Below the pieces are notes generated by a model, which worked only from the letters and a program-made list of their open reading frames with translations, searched no databases and was not told where the DNA came from. This document shows positions 13,257 through 21,635 of a stretch of DNA of 29,884 bases, one piece after another. The DNA comes from an uncultured Mitsuokella sp. (GTDB lineage: Bacteria > Bacillota > Negativicutes > Selenomonadales > Selenomonadaceae): NCBI GenBank assembly GCA_900770895.1, contig CAAGMF010000081.1:1-29884 (forward strand), in the 5' to 3' direction. The position numbers and the translations under genes are program-made. Numbering within the stretch: position 1 is the first letter of the stretch; each line of letters opens with the position of its first letter.

Positions 13257-15317
13257 TCAAGGCTTGCCCTTAGCTTTCGCACCGGGTGCGGGAAGCTCGC
13301 CCTCGAGCTCGATGATCATGTCACGCAGCTCTGCTGCCCGCTCGAATTCGAGCGCCCGGCTGGCCTGCTGCATCTCGCTGAGCAGGGCTTTCACGAGCTT
13401 GTCTTTCTCCTTCTTATTCAGCTTCCTCCGCTTGCCATCCTTCTTCTTTTTCTCATATTTACCGGAATCCTCCGCCACGAGCGTCGTCTCGATGAGCGGT
13501 ACGATCGGCTTCTTTATGGTCTGCGGCGTTATATGATGCTCGACATTATAAGCCTGCTGTATCTCCCGACGTCGGGCGGTTTCATCAATGCAGCGCTTCA
13601 TCGAGTCGGTGATTGTATCGGCGTACATGATGACCTTGCCATTCGCATTGCGGGCAGCACGGCCGGATATCTGGATCAGCGAGGTATCAGAGCGCAGGAA
13701 GCCTTCCTTATCTGCATCGAGGATGGCGATGAGCGATACCTCCGGCATGTCGAGGCCCTCGCGCAGCAGATTGATGCCGACGAGCACGTCGAACTCCCCC
13801 GCCCGCAGGTCGTGGACGATCTCTGCGCGCTCGATCGTCGCGATATCCGAATGCAGGTAGCGTACCTTTATCCCCGTCTCTTTCAGATAGTCGGTCAGAT
13901 TTTCGGCCATGCGCTTCGTCAGCGTCGTCACGAGTACGCGCTCATCGCGCTCGATGCGCAGCTTGATCTCGCCGATGAGATCATCAATCTGTCCCTCGAG
14001 CGGCCGCACCTCGATTTCCGGATCGAGCAGTCCGGTCGGACGGATGACCTGCTGGGCCACCTGCTGCGCCTGCTCCAGCTCATATTTGCCCGGCGTTGCC
14101 GAGACATATACGATCTGATTGATGCGCTGGGCGAACTCCTCGAACTTCAGCGGACGGTTGTCAAAAGCGCTGGGCAGGCGGAAGCCATTCTCGACCAGTG
14201 ATACTTTGCGGCTGCGGTCGCCGGCATACATAGCCCGCAGCTGCGGCAGCGTGACATGGCTCTCGTCCATGAATATGAGGAACTCATCCGGGAAATAATC
14301 CATGAGCGTATACGGCGCCTCACCCGGAGCACGATGCGTCAGATGACGGGAATAGTTCTCGATACCGGAGCAGTAGCCGACCTCCTGCATCATCTCAAGG
14401 TCGTAGTTCGTGCGCTGTTCGAGGCGCTGGGCCTCGAGCAGCTTGCCTTCGCTGCGCAGCTTTGCGAGCTGCTCCTCGAGCTCTTGCCGGATGCTCTGCA
14501 TGGCCAGCTTCATATCTTCATCAGCCGTGACATAGTGCGACGCCGGGAATATCATGGCATGGACGCGCTCGCCGAATACCTCGCCTGTCGTCACATCGTA
14601 CTCTACGATGCGGTCGACCTCGTCGCCGAACAGCTCGATGCGCAGCGCCCGATTGTTGTAGCCTGCGGGGAACACATCGATCGTATCGCCATGCACGCGG
14701 AAGCGCCCGCGCTCGAACGCGATATCATTCCGCTCATAGCGGATGGCTACGAGCTTGTGCAGGATATCCTCGCGCGCGATCTCCTGCCCCTTGTGCAGCG
14801 ACAAGACCATCTCATGGTAGCTCTCCGGCGAGCCCAAGCCATAGATGCAGGACACACTGGCCACGATGATGACATCACGCCGTTCGAACAGCGTGCAGGT
14901 CGCCGAGTGACGCAGCTCATCAATCTCATCATTAATAGAAGCGTCTTTGGCAATATAGGTATCCGTAGAGGCGATATAGGCCTCCGGCTGGTAGAAATCA
15001 TAGTAACTGACAAAATAACCGACATAATTGTCGGGAAAGAACGCTTTAAACTCGCTCGCCAGCTGCGCTGCCAACGTCTTGTTATGAGCAATGACAAGCG
15101 TCGGCTTCTGCACTTTCTCTATTACCTTGGCCATCGTGTACGTCTTGCCGGTGCCAGTAGCGCCCAGCAGCACCTGCGCACTCTGGCCGGCTTCGATACC
15201 GGCTGCGAGATCCGCGATTGCCTGAGGCTGGTCGCCCATCGGCTCGAACGGAGCCACTACGTGGAATGCATGCTCATTCTCCAACGGCAGATTGTTCAGC
15301 TTCGGAACAGTAGCCAT
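13257..15317 (-). CDS. uvrB: Excinuclease ABC subunit UvrB, 686 aa
   Basis: UvrB is the DNA damage-verification helicase of nucleotide excision repair. The Walker A motif GATGTGKT lies at about 52-59, the beta-hairpin region YYDFYQPEAYI follows, and MDESHVTLPQL carries the DExH-type box. The C-terminal helicase motifs (VYVSATPGKYE, INLLREGLDMPEVSL, QISGRAARN) are complete. The last 35 residues form the UVR motif (MQQASRALEFERAAELRDMI) that contacts UvrC and UvrA. ATG 15317 begins MATVPKLNN and follows AGGAGG by 12 bases; ATG 15329 is an alternative but sits directly on the ribosome site. Normal family length; no uvrA is adjacent. Confidence 0.95.
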   Translation of the reverse strand: MATVPKLNNLPLENEHAFHVVAPFEPMGDQPQAIADLAAGIEAGQSAQVLLGATGTGKTYTMAKVIEKVQKPTLVIAHNKTLAAQLASEFKAFFPDNYVGYFVSYYDFYQPEAYIASTDTYIAKDASINDEIDELRHSATCTLFERRDVIIVASVSCIYGLGSPESYHEMVLSLHKGQEIAREDILHKLVAIRYERNDIAFERGRFRVHGDTIDVFPAGYNNRALRIELFGDEVDRIVEYDVTTGEVFGERVHAMIFPASHYVTADEDMKLAMQSIRQELEEQLAKLRSEGKLLEAQRLEQRTNYDLEMMQEVGYCSGIENYSRHLTHRAPGEAPYTLMDYFPDEFLIFMDESHVTLPQLRAMYAGDRSRKVSLVENGFRLPSAFDNRPLKFEEFAQRINQIVYVSATPGKYELEQAQQVAQQVIRPTGLLDPEIEVRPLEGQIDDLIGEIKLRIERDERVLVTTLTKRMAENLTDYLKETGIKVRYLHSDIATIERAEIVHDLRAGEFDVLVGINLLREGLDMPEVSLIAILDADKEGFLRSDTSLIQISGRAARNANGKVIMYADTITDSMKRCIDETARRREIQQAYNVEHHITPQTIKKPIVPLIETTLVAEDSGKYEKKKKDGKRRKLNKKEKDKLVKALLSEMQQASRALEFERAAELRDMIIELEGELPAPGAKAKGKP

Positions 15318-15345
15318 AGTCTGTCTCATCCTCCTGATACATAGC

Positions 15346-15511
15346 AAAAGAACCGGCACCACTCCACTGGCCGACCGGTTCTTCGCTCAAAGATGTAAGG
15401 AAATGGGATACTGAGGGGGTAAGGCCCTCAGAGAAGAGATTGACAGATTCAGGGTAGTTCCAATACGAAATTGGCTGAGCCGACGGGATGAATCGGCTCT
15501 CATCTGTCAAC
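15346..15511 (-). ncRNA. Structured leader or small RNA upstream of uvrB
   Basis: A minus-strand transcript of ~165 nt is predicted between a TATAAT promoter and a terminator. Its 5' end forms a three-way junction: outer stem TTGACAGAT/ATCTGTCAA (15502-15510 with 15440-15448), inner stems GAGCCGA/TCGGCTC and CCAAT/ATTGG. TGAGGG/CCCTCA follows, then AAGAACCGG/CCGGTTCTT with a U-run at 15346-15349. The terminator sits just before the uvrB ribosome site. It may be an attenuator of uvrB or an independent small RNA. It does not match purine, TPP, THF or T-box signatures as far as I can see. Confidence 0.6.
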
Positions 15512-15517
15512 ACATAT

Positions 15518-15523
15518 ATTATA
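15518..15523 (-). promoter_or_regulatory. -10 box for the uvrB leader RNA
   Basis: TATAAT on the minus strand places the transcript start at 15511-15512, exactly at the outer stem. The -35 region 17 bp upstream (TTTCTT) is weak. Confidence 0.6.
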
Positions 15524-15650
15524 ACATATGCAAAAGCAAAAAGAAAGCGTATTCCACGCTAAAAGTTAATTTTTTTTATTGTCGTACAGTTCTACATTTA
15601 TCCCCCAGACACGCGTCCGTGCACCTAGGGTATAGTAAAATAATTCAAAA

Positions 15651-15748
15651 GGCGTTATAACGAGGAAAACTCTGTCCACCGCTTCCGACGGGGGCAGAAT
15701 AGCCGACTTAGAGACAACGATCACGCCTCTCCGCCTCGTTGAAACGCC
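15651..15748 (+). promoter_or_regulatory. Candidate folded element upstream of the nifH-like operon
   Basis: GGCGTT (15651-15656) pairs with AACGCC (15743-15748), and AACGAGG (15659-15665) with CCTCGTT (15734-15740), closing a ~98-nt domain. Inside, CTGTCC pairs with GGGCAG around a C/G-rich hairpin. The right strand AACGCC can also pair with a second GGCGTT at 15786-15791, giving two mutually exclusive folds as in riboswitch expression platforms. Whether it is transcribed depends on a promoter upstream of 15651, where only weak candidates are seen. Confidence 0.45.
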
Positions 15749-15757
15749 AATAGGTAT

Positions 15758-15796
15758 ATTTTGCCTGTGGCAAAATCTGAACAACGGCGTTATAAT
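15758..15796 (+). promoter_or_regulatory. Operon promoter with overlapping 19-nt palindrome
   Basis: ATTTTGCC-TGT-GGCAAAAT (15758-15776) is a perfect dyad with a 3-nt centre. Its right arm overlaps a weak -35 (TGGCAA, 15768-15773), 17 bp before a consensus TATAAT (15791-15796); transcription would start near 15803. A palindrome over a weak -35 suits a transcription factor site, although it could also act as an RNA hairpin if transcription starts further upstream. Confidence 0.6.
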
Positions 15797-15829
15797 AAGA
15801 ATCGATATACTTTTAGAAGGAGTTTTCGC

Positions 15830-16600
15830 ATGCAGAAAATAGCTATATATGGAAAAGGCGGCATAGGAAAGTCGACGGTCACGAGCAATCTGGCCGCCGC
15901 TCTGGCTGTATTGGGAAAACGCGTCATCCAGATTGGCTGCGATCCCAAAGCCGACTCCACGATAAACCTCCTGAACGGTCAGCCGCTGACCTCGGTCATG
16001 GGATACATCCGCGAGCACGACCGGGAACCGGAGTCGCTGGCAGAAATATCGCGAACCGGTTTCGGTGGCGTGCTCTGCATAGAGACCGGTGGACCGACTC
16101 CGGGACTGGGCTGTGCCGGTCGCGGCATCATCGCCACATTCGGCCTGCTGGAGGAGCTGGAGCTGTTCGAGACATTCAAGCCTGATGTTGTCCTGTATGA
16201 CGTTCTCGGCGACGTCGTCTGCGGCGGCTTTGCCGCCCCGATACGCGAGGGCTATGCGGAGGACGTGCTCATCGTGACCTCCGGAGAAAAGATGGCTCTC
16301 TATGCCGCCAACAACATAGCGACAGCGGTAGAGAATTTCGCAGATCGTGGCTATGCCCGCCTGCGCGGAGTGGTGCTGAACCGCCGCAACGTCCCTGACG
16401 AGGAGCAGAAAGTCACTGCTTTCGCTGCTGAAAAGCACATCCCTGTAGTGGCAGATATCCCGCGCAGCGATGACATCAATATCGCCGAGGAAAAAGGTCA
16501 GACCGTCATCGAAGCCGACCGCTCGCTGCCTGTCAGCCAGCAGTTCCTCGCTCTGGCAAAGACATTGCTAGAAATAAAGGCGGTCCGTAATGAAAAATAA
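15830..16600 (+). CDS. NifH-like nitrogenase reductase-type ATPase, 256 aa
   Basis: The ATG at 15830 follows AGAAGGAGTTTTCGC; the open frame extends 23 codons further upstream without a ribosome site. The protein has the P-loop GKGGIGKST (8-16), switch I CDPKADST (37-44) and both [4Fe-4S] cysteines of the NifH dimer, C95 in GLGCAGRG and C131 in DVVCGGF. R98 corresponds to the arginine ADP-ribosylated in some NifH proteins. It is expected to pass electrons, coupled to ATP hydrolysis, to a component 1 partner. At 256 aa it is slightly shorter than classical NifH (about 290). It is the only reductase in an operon with two component 1 pairs. It may be a nitrogenase-like enzyme rather than a nitrogenase, since nifB, nifE and nifN are not recognisable here. 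Confidence 0.93.
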   Translation: MQKIAIYGKGGIGKSTVTSNLAAALAVLGKRVIQIGCDPKADSTINLLNGQPLTSVMGYIREHDREPESLAEISRTGFGGVLCIETGGPTPGLGCAGRGIIATFGLLEELELFETFKPDVVLYDVLGDVVCGGFAAPIREGYAEDVLIVTSGEKMALYAANNIATAVENFADRGYARLRGVVLNRRNVPDEEQKVTAFAAEKHIPVVADIPRSDDINIAEEKGQTVIEADRSLPVSQQFLALAKTLLEIKAVRNEK

Positions 16601-17891
16601 TGTCTACAGCATAACCGCAGCCGAGCTGGCTGCCGGCCAGGCAGAGGGACTGCCAGACGAGCTGCGCACCGATACGCATCTCATATACAATTCCCCCGGC
16701 TCGCTGGATTTCAATTCACCGGGAGCCAGCGGCTTCGGCGTGAAGCGCGCGGGGCTCGCGATACCGGGCAGCATCATGCTGCTCATCTCCCCTGCCTGCT
16801 GCGGCCGCAATACGGCGGCGCTCTCCGGCCCCCGCTATGCGGACCGTTGTGCCTATCTGGAGCTCGATGAAAATGATATAGTAACCGGTAAACATCTGGC
16901 CAAGATACCAGCTGCCGTAGCTGCCTTCGTCGCCAGCCGCCCGACACCGCCCAGTGCCGTATCCCTGTGCATCACCTGTGTTGATGCTCTGCTCGGCACC
17001 GATATGGAGCGTGTCGCCCGCCGCTGCGCCGAGCGGGTGCATCTGCCGGTAATCCCCTGCTATATGTATGCTCTGACGCGTGAAAGCAATCTGCCGCCTA
17101 TGGTTTACGTACGTGAATCGATTTACAAGCAGCTGCAACCACGCCGCAAAGACAGCCGGGCGGTAAACATCCTCGGATTTTTCACGGAGCTGGCCCCGGA
17201 CTGCGAGCTTTTCGAGCTGCTGCGCAGTATTGGGATCAGGCATATCCGCAGTCTCGCCGGCTGCCGCACCTATGCCGAGTTCGAGCAGCTCGCTGAGGCG
17301 AACTTCAACCTGGTCCTGACCGGCGAGGTCCGTTCCTCCGCCGCCTGGATGGAGCGCGAGCTGCATATCCCGGCAATCGAGTTGAAACGCGTCTACAGCC
17401 TGGCTCAGGTGGAAAACCAATATAAAGGGCTGGGCCACGTCCTAGGTACAGCGTTCGCCACTGAGCGCTATCGTGCCGAGGCGGAACAGGCTATGATGGC
17501 CTTGTCCCAGCTGCTGGCCAGCCGGGACCGGAAGCCACGGCTGGCCGTCGGCAGCCAGCTCAATGCTGGCCCGTTCGAGCTGTCCGCCAGCCTCATCGCG
17601 GCCGGTCTGGATGTAGCCGAGATATTCGGCGTTCCGCAGCCGGAGGATTCTTTCTATATAAAGAAGATCGCTGCCGTCAGTCCGACGACGCGCATCTACA
17701 CGAATCTTTCCCCCAGCATGCTGAATTTCGATCGCGAGCACAGCGATATCGAGCTGGCCATCGGCACGGATGCCATATACTACCATCCCGGAGCCATCCC
17801 CCTGAGCTGGAATGATGAAGCCCAGCCCTTCGGCTATCAGGGAATAACGCTGCTATATAGGAAGCTGCGGGAGGCATTGACGAATGACTGA
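16590..17891 (+). CDS. Nitrogenase component 1-type protein D1, 433 aa
   Basis: The start overlaps the end of the nifH-like gene by 11 nt, with AAAGGCGG upstream. The protein has the component 1 layout: SPACCGRNTAAL (C70, C71) where P-cluster ligands lie in NifD, and SLCITCVDALLGTDM (C127, C130) where NifD has its CPxGLIGDD motif. GCRTYAEFEQL comes later. It is paralogous to D2 (23785-25170), with corresponding blocks CRTYAEF and CRSYDEF. The cysteine spacing differs from classical NifD, and no FeMo-cofactor ligands can be assigned. It probably pairs with K1. A role in reducing or building an unusual metal cofactor is inferred from the operon. Confidence 0.85.
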   Translation: MKNNVYSITAAELAAGQAEGLPDELRTDTHLIYNSPGSLDFNSPGASGFGVKRAGLAIPGSIMLLISPACCGRNTAALSGPRYADRCAYLELDENDIVTGKHLAKIPAAVAAFVASRPTPPSAVSLCITCVDALLGTDMERVARRCAERVHLPVIPCYMYALTRESNLPPMVYVRESIYKQLQPRRKDSRAVNILGFFTELAPDCELFELLRSIGIRHIRSLAGCRTYAEFEQLAEANFNLVLTGEVRSSAAWMERELHIPAIELKRVYSLAQVENQYKGLGHVLGTAFATERYRAEAEQAMMALSQLLASRDRKPRLAVGSQLNAGPFELSASLIAAGLDVAEIFGVPQPEDSFYIKKIAAVSPTTRIYTNLSPSMLNFDREHSDIELAIGTDAIYYHPGAIPLSWNDEAQPFGYQGITLLYRKLREALTND

Positions 17892-18963
17892 TACGCATAT
17901 CAAAGGACTGCGGCTCTATCTGCCGCCCTTCGCCCCCGACACCGCCGGAGCGGCGAGCGTCGCTTTTCCGACCGGCGGGCTCACGGTCATCATAGATGCC
18001 GGCGGCTGCGCGGGCAATATCTGCGGTTTTGATGAACCGCGCTGGCAAAGTGATACTGCTGCCGTCATGAGTGCCGGCCTGCGCGATATGGATGCCATCA
18101 TGGGACGTGATGACCGGTTGCTGGATAAGATTGAGCGGGCCCTGAGCCAGATCAATGCCAGCCACATCACCCTCATCAGCACGCCGGTCCCTGCTGTCAT
18201 CGGCACAGACCTGCATGCTCTGAAACGGCTGCTCGCCCGTCGCTGCGGCCTGCCGACAGCCATCATCGCCAGCGATGGCACCCATGCTTACGACCGCGGC
18301 GCGTCCGAGGCCTATATGGGACTGCTGACGGCGCTGCTGGAGCCGGACACTGCCAGCCTGCCAGACAGCATCGGTGTCTGGGGCGCCACGCCGCTCGATA
18401 TCACCGCTGCAGATGCGGACCAGCTGCGGCATCAGCTGCACGCCAAGGGCTGCCAGCATGTATTCCTCTACGGTCTCGATAAAGGCCCCGATCCCTATCG
18501 TTCAGCCGCAGCCGTCGAACGCAATATCGTCATCGCCCCCTCCGGTCTGGCACCGGCCCGTTACCTGGAGCAGCATTACCAAATCCCCTACACGGTCGCT
18601 CAGCCGCTGGCGTCCCAGCAGCTCGAGTCCCTGTTCCCGGCAGCTGCTGGCGTCCTGCCTGCTGCCAGACAGCACGTGCTGATACTGCATCAGCAGATTG
18701 CTGCCAATGCGCTGCGTCAGGCGATGTGGCAGCATCTGGGCTCTGCGGCACCGCGAATCACCTGTGCGACTTTCTTTGCTCAGGATGAAGCATATCGCGA
18801 GCCAGACGACGTGCAATTCACTGAGGAATATGAATTCCAGGAATGGGTAGCTGACAACGATCCGGATTTCATAATCGCCGACAGGCTTTATCAGCGCGCT
18901 CTGCCCGCCTGGCACGGCATGTTCCTTGATTACCCGCATTTCGCCGTGTCCGGCGAGCGCTAA
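17884..18963 (+). CDS. Nitrogenase component 1-type protein K1, 359 aa
   Basis: The gene overlaps D1 by 8 nt. The N-terminal region reads TVIIDAGGCAGNICGFDEPRW (C42, C47), then DAIMGRDDRLLDKI and LISTPVPAVIGTDLHALK. These align with K2 (25161) at VVIHDPSGCNSTYTTHDEPRW, DAIIGNDQRIIDDV and IIPSQIAFLIGTDMSAI. It is shorter than K2 and than usual NifK. It lacks counterparts of K2 cysteines C33 and C105, so any inter-subunit cluster would have fewer thiol ligands on this side. It most likely forms a heterotetramer with D1. Absence of obvious full ligand sets makes a scaffold or altered-cluster role possible. Confidence 0.83.
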   Translation: MTDTHIKGLRLYLPPFAPDTAGAASVAFPTGGLTVIIDAGGCAGNICGFDEPRWQSDTAAVMSAGLRDMDAIMGRDDRLLDKIERALSQINASHITLISTPVPAVIGTDLHALKRLLARRCGLPTAIIASDGTHAYDRGASEAYMGLLTALLEPDTASLPDSIGVWGATPLDITAADADQLRHQLHAKGCQHVFLYGLDKGPDPYRSAAAVERNIVIAPSGLAPARYLEQHYQIPYTVAQPLASQQLESLFPAAAGVLPAARQHVLILHQQIAANALRQAMWQHLGSAAPRITCATFFAQDEAYREPDDVQFTEEYEFQEWVADNDPDFIIADRLYQRALPAWHGMFLDYPHFAVSGER

Positions 18964-18985
18964 AAAACGAGAAAGAGTTGATGGC

Positions 18986-21373
18986 ATGATATTGCTCCAC
19001 AGCAAAGTATACGGCATCGTACAGGGAGTGGGCTTCCGCCCCTTCATCGCGCGGCTGGCTCAGAAATACGCCGTGAACGGCAGCGTCTGCAACAAAGGCC
19101 CCTATGTCGAGCTCTATATCGCCGGCAACGAGCCGGAATGCAGAGCTCTGCTGCACGAGATGGAATCACAGCCGCCCGAGCGCGCCACCATATTGAAAGT
19201 CGATACCGATGTGCTGACGCCGGCTGACGAAGGCTATCAGACGTTCACCGATTTCCGGATCATCGATAGCGCCCGGGAGCGCGGAGCGATATTCGTCTCG
19301 CCCGATATAGCGACCTGCGATAAATGTCGGGCCGAACTCTACGACCCGCACAACCGCCGCTACCTGCATCCCTTCATAAACTGCACAGCCTGCGGCCCGC
19401 GCCTCACGATTCTCGAGGCCATGCCCTATGACCGCGAGCGGACGAGCATGCGCGAGTTCCCGATGTGCGAAGCCTGTCATAAGGAATACACGACGCCTGA
19501 TGACCGTCGCTATGACGCCCAGCCGGTCTGCTGCAATGACTGCGGTCCCGAAGTCTATCTGCTCGACGGTTCGCTGCGCGGTGGTGCTGCCATCACAGCC
19601 ATCCGCCAGGCCATCATAGACGGCCAGATTGTAGCGATCAAAGGAATCGGCGGCTTCCATCTGGCCTGTGACGCCAGCAATGACAAAGCAGTACAGCTGC
19701 TGCGTCAGCGCAAGAGCCGGCCGACAAAGCCTTTCGCCGTCATGATGCGCGATATGGCGGCAGTGCAGCGCGAATGCATCGTCGAGCCGGGACAGGCGGA
19801 CATGCTCACGGGACACCAGAAGCCCATCCTGCTCCTGCATCGCCGCCCTCCTGTCACAGGCACCGCTACGCCGGCTCCACGCCTCACGGATAGTGTCGCG
19901 CCCGGCAATCCCAAGATCGGTGTCATGCTGCCATATGCGCCCGTACAGATGCTCCTGTTCGACTATCCCGACGGCCTGAATGACCGCATGCCGGACGTAC
20001 TAGTCATGACGAGCGGCAATCCGCATGGTGCGCCGATCTGCCGCGATGACGAACAGGTCCGGGCCGTGCTGGCTGGCCGCATCGCGGACATGGTATTGTC
20101 ACATAACCGCCGCATACGCCTGCGGGCCGATGACACGGTGACCGACTGGTATCGCGGCGCTCCCTACATGATACGCCGCAGCCGCGGCTTCGCACCGCTG
20201 CCAGTCATGCTCTCCGGGGAATGGCACGGCCAGGTGCTCGGCATCGGCGGCGAGCTCAAGAACACCTTCTGCCTCGGCCATGACGATCTGCTCTATCCCT
20301 CGCCCTATGTCGGCGATATGAGCGACCTGCGCACCGTGCAGGCATTGAAGGAATCCATCCACCTCATGGCCGGGCTGCTCGAGACAAAGCCGGAGCTCGT
20401 AGCCTGTGACCTGCATCCCAGCTACATCACGACGCAGGTTGCCGAGTCACTGGGCCAGCCGCTGCTGAAAGTGCAGCACCACTATGCCCATATCCTGAGC
20501 TGCATGGCCGAGAACGACTATCCCATCGGGGCGGAGCCGGTCATCGGCCTGAGCCTCGATGGGACCGGCTACGGCCTCGATGGCACGATATGGGGCGGCG
20601 AGATCCTGCTGTGCAGCTATAGCGGTTTCCAGCGTCTCGGCCATATCACGCCGTTCCCCCAGGCCGGCGGCGACAAAGCCTCCCGTGAAGGCTGGCGCAT
20701 CGCTGCCGCCCAGATTTATGCCCTGTCGGACGACCAGGAGCAGGCCGCCCGGCTCATCGATTGCTTAGGCCTCGCCGATGAACGGGGCTCCCGCGCCATC
20801 GCCTTCATGCTCGACAATCATCTGAATACCATAACGAGCACGAGCATGGGGCGCCTGTTTGACAGCGTCAGCGCCGTTCTGGGCATACGCCGGGCCTCAT
20901 CGTTCGAGGGGGAGGCCGCCAATTATCTCGAATTCGCGGCTGAAGAATACCTGCAGCTGCAGGGACATGCGCCTGACGACTACAGCGAGCCATGGGAGCC
21001 ACCAGTCCTGCCGGACTGGCTCTCCGCCGCCCCTGCTCCCGGGATAAACATCCCCACGGACAAATTGTTCCGCTATATACTCGAACAGCAGCTGGCCGGG
21101 CGCCCGGCCGGCGAGTCCGCCTATGTATTCCACTACGTCCTGGCCCGCCTGCTGACAGCTGCTGCCACCGCGGCCAGCCAGAGCAGCGGCAGTCACACCG
21201 TAGCCCTGTCCGGCGGCGTCTGGCAGAACCATCTGCTGCTACAGCTGACAGAACCTATGCTGGCCGCAGCGGGGCTGACCGTCCTGCGTCACAGCCAGAT
21301 ACCGCCGAACGATGGCGGCATCTGCCTTGGTCAGGCTGTGGCCGCTCTTTGCCAGCTGAATGACATTGATTGA
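18986..21373 (+). CDS. hypF: Carbamoyltransferase HypF, 795 aa
   Basis: Start 18986 (MILLHSK) is chosen over upstream in-frame ATGs that lie inside K1. HypF uses carbamoyl phosphate and ATP to carbamoylate the C-terminal cysteine of HypE, the first step to the cyanide ligands of the hydrogenase Fe centre. The acylphosphatase domain (VYGIVQGVGFRPF), two zinc-finger pairs (CDKCRAELYDPHNRRYLHPF..CTACGP; MCEACHKEY..CCNDCGP), the YrdC-like domain and the C-terminal Kae1-like domain with QHHYAHILSCMAEN and LSLDGTGYGLDG are all present. Length is typical. Its position between two nitrogenase-like pairs, not among hydrogenase genes, is unusual. Confidence 0.95.
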   Translation: MILLHSKVYGIVQGVGFRPFIARLAQKYAVNGSVCNKGPYVELYIAGNEPECRALLHEMESQPPERATILKVDTDVLTPADEGYQTFTDFRIIDSARERGAIFVSPDIATCDKCRAELYDPHNRRYLHPFINCTACGPRLTILEAMPYDRERTSMREFPMCEACHKEYTTPDDRRYDAQPVCCNDCGPEVYLLDGSLRGGAAITAIRQAIIDGQIVAIKGIGGFHLACDASNDKAVQLLRQRKSRPTKPFAVMMRDMAAVQRECIVEPGQADMLTGHQKPILLLHRRPPVTGTATPAPRLTDSVAPGNPKIGVMLPYAPVQMLLFDYPDGLNDRMPDVLVMTSGNPHGAPICRDDEQVRAVLAGRIADMVLSHNRRIRLRADDTVTDWYRGAPYMIRRSRGFAPLPVMLSGEWHGQVLGIGGELKNTFCLGHDDLLYPSPYVGDMSDLRTVQALKESIHLMAGLLETKPELVACDLHPSYITTQVAESLGQPLLKVQHHYAHILSCMAENDYPIGAEPVIGLSLDGTGYGLDGTIWGGEILLCSYSGFQRLGHITPFPQAGGDKASREGWRIAAAQIYALSDDQEQAARLIDCLGLADERGSRAIAFMLDNHLNTITSTSMGRLFDSVSAVLGIRRASSFEGEAANYLEFAAEEYLQLQGHAPDDYSEPWEPPVLPDWLSAAPAPGINIPTDKLFRYILEQQLAGRPAGESAYVFHYVLARLLTAAATAASQSSGSHTVALSGGVWQNHLLLQLTEPMLAAAGLTVLRHSQIPPNDGGICLGQAVAALCQLNDID

Positions 21374-21412
21374 CATAGAAACGATTGAACAGATAAAGGA
21401 GAGCAATTCATC

Positions 21413-21619
21413 ATGTGTGTAGGACTTCCTGCCAAAGTTGTAAAGATACAGAACGGCACCGCGCTCGTCGATGCCTCGGGGGCTCGTCGCAAGGTATCTG
21501 CCGAGCTGCTCGACGATGTGAATCCGGGCGACTACGTCATGGTCCACGCCGGCATCGCCATCGCCAGAATAGATGAAGATGACGACGACGAGACCACACG
21601 TATTCTGGAAAATATATAA
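21413..21619 (+). CDS. hypC: HypC-type maturation chaperone, 68 aa
   Basis: The protein starts MCVGLPAKVVKIQNGTALVD with the essential C2 of the family (usual start MC-x-x-x-P) and contains GDYVMVHAGIAIARID. HypC binds HypD and carries the Fe(CN)2CO moiety towards the target apo-enzyme. The ribosome site AAAGGAG lies 39 nt after hypF. It ends in an acidic tail (DEDDDDETTRI). With no hydrogenase large subunit in view, its client protein here is an open question. Confidence 0.93.
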   Translation: MCVGLPAKVVKIQNGTALVDASGARRKVSAELLDDVNPGDYVMVHAGIAIARIDEDDDDETTRILENI

Positions 21620-21635
21620 CAAGGGTTTGATATTT

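Noticed and set aside
15345..15511. T-box leader upstream of uvrB
   Set aside because: GGAGTGGTGCCGG superficially resembles the T-box motif, but the conserved ACCGCG part is absent and the gene is not an amino-acid gene.
15274..15513. 79-aa minus-strand frame upstream of uvrB
   Set aside because: It covers the folded leader and runs into uvrB in another frame. No ribosome site precedes it; the stems explain the sequence better.
15830..16600. Classical nitrogenase (nitrogen-fixation) operon
   Set aside because: Despite a good NifH, the component 1 proteins lack recognisable FeMo-cofactor ligand motifs, and nifB, nifE, nifN and nifV are absent from the window.
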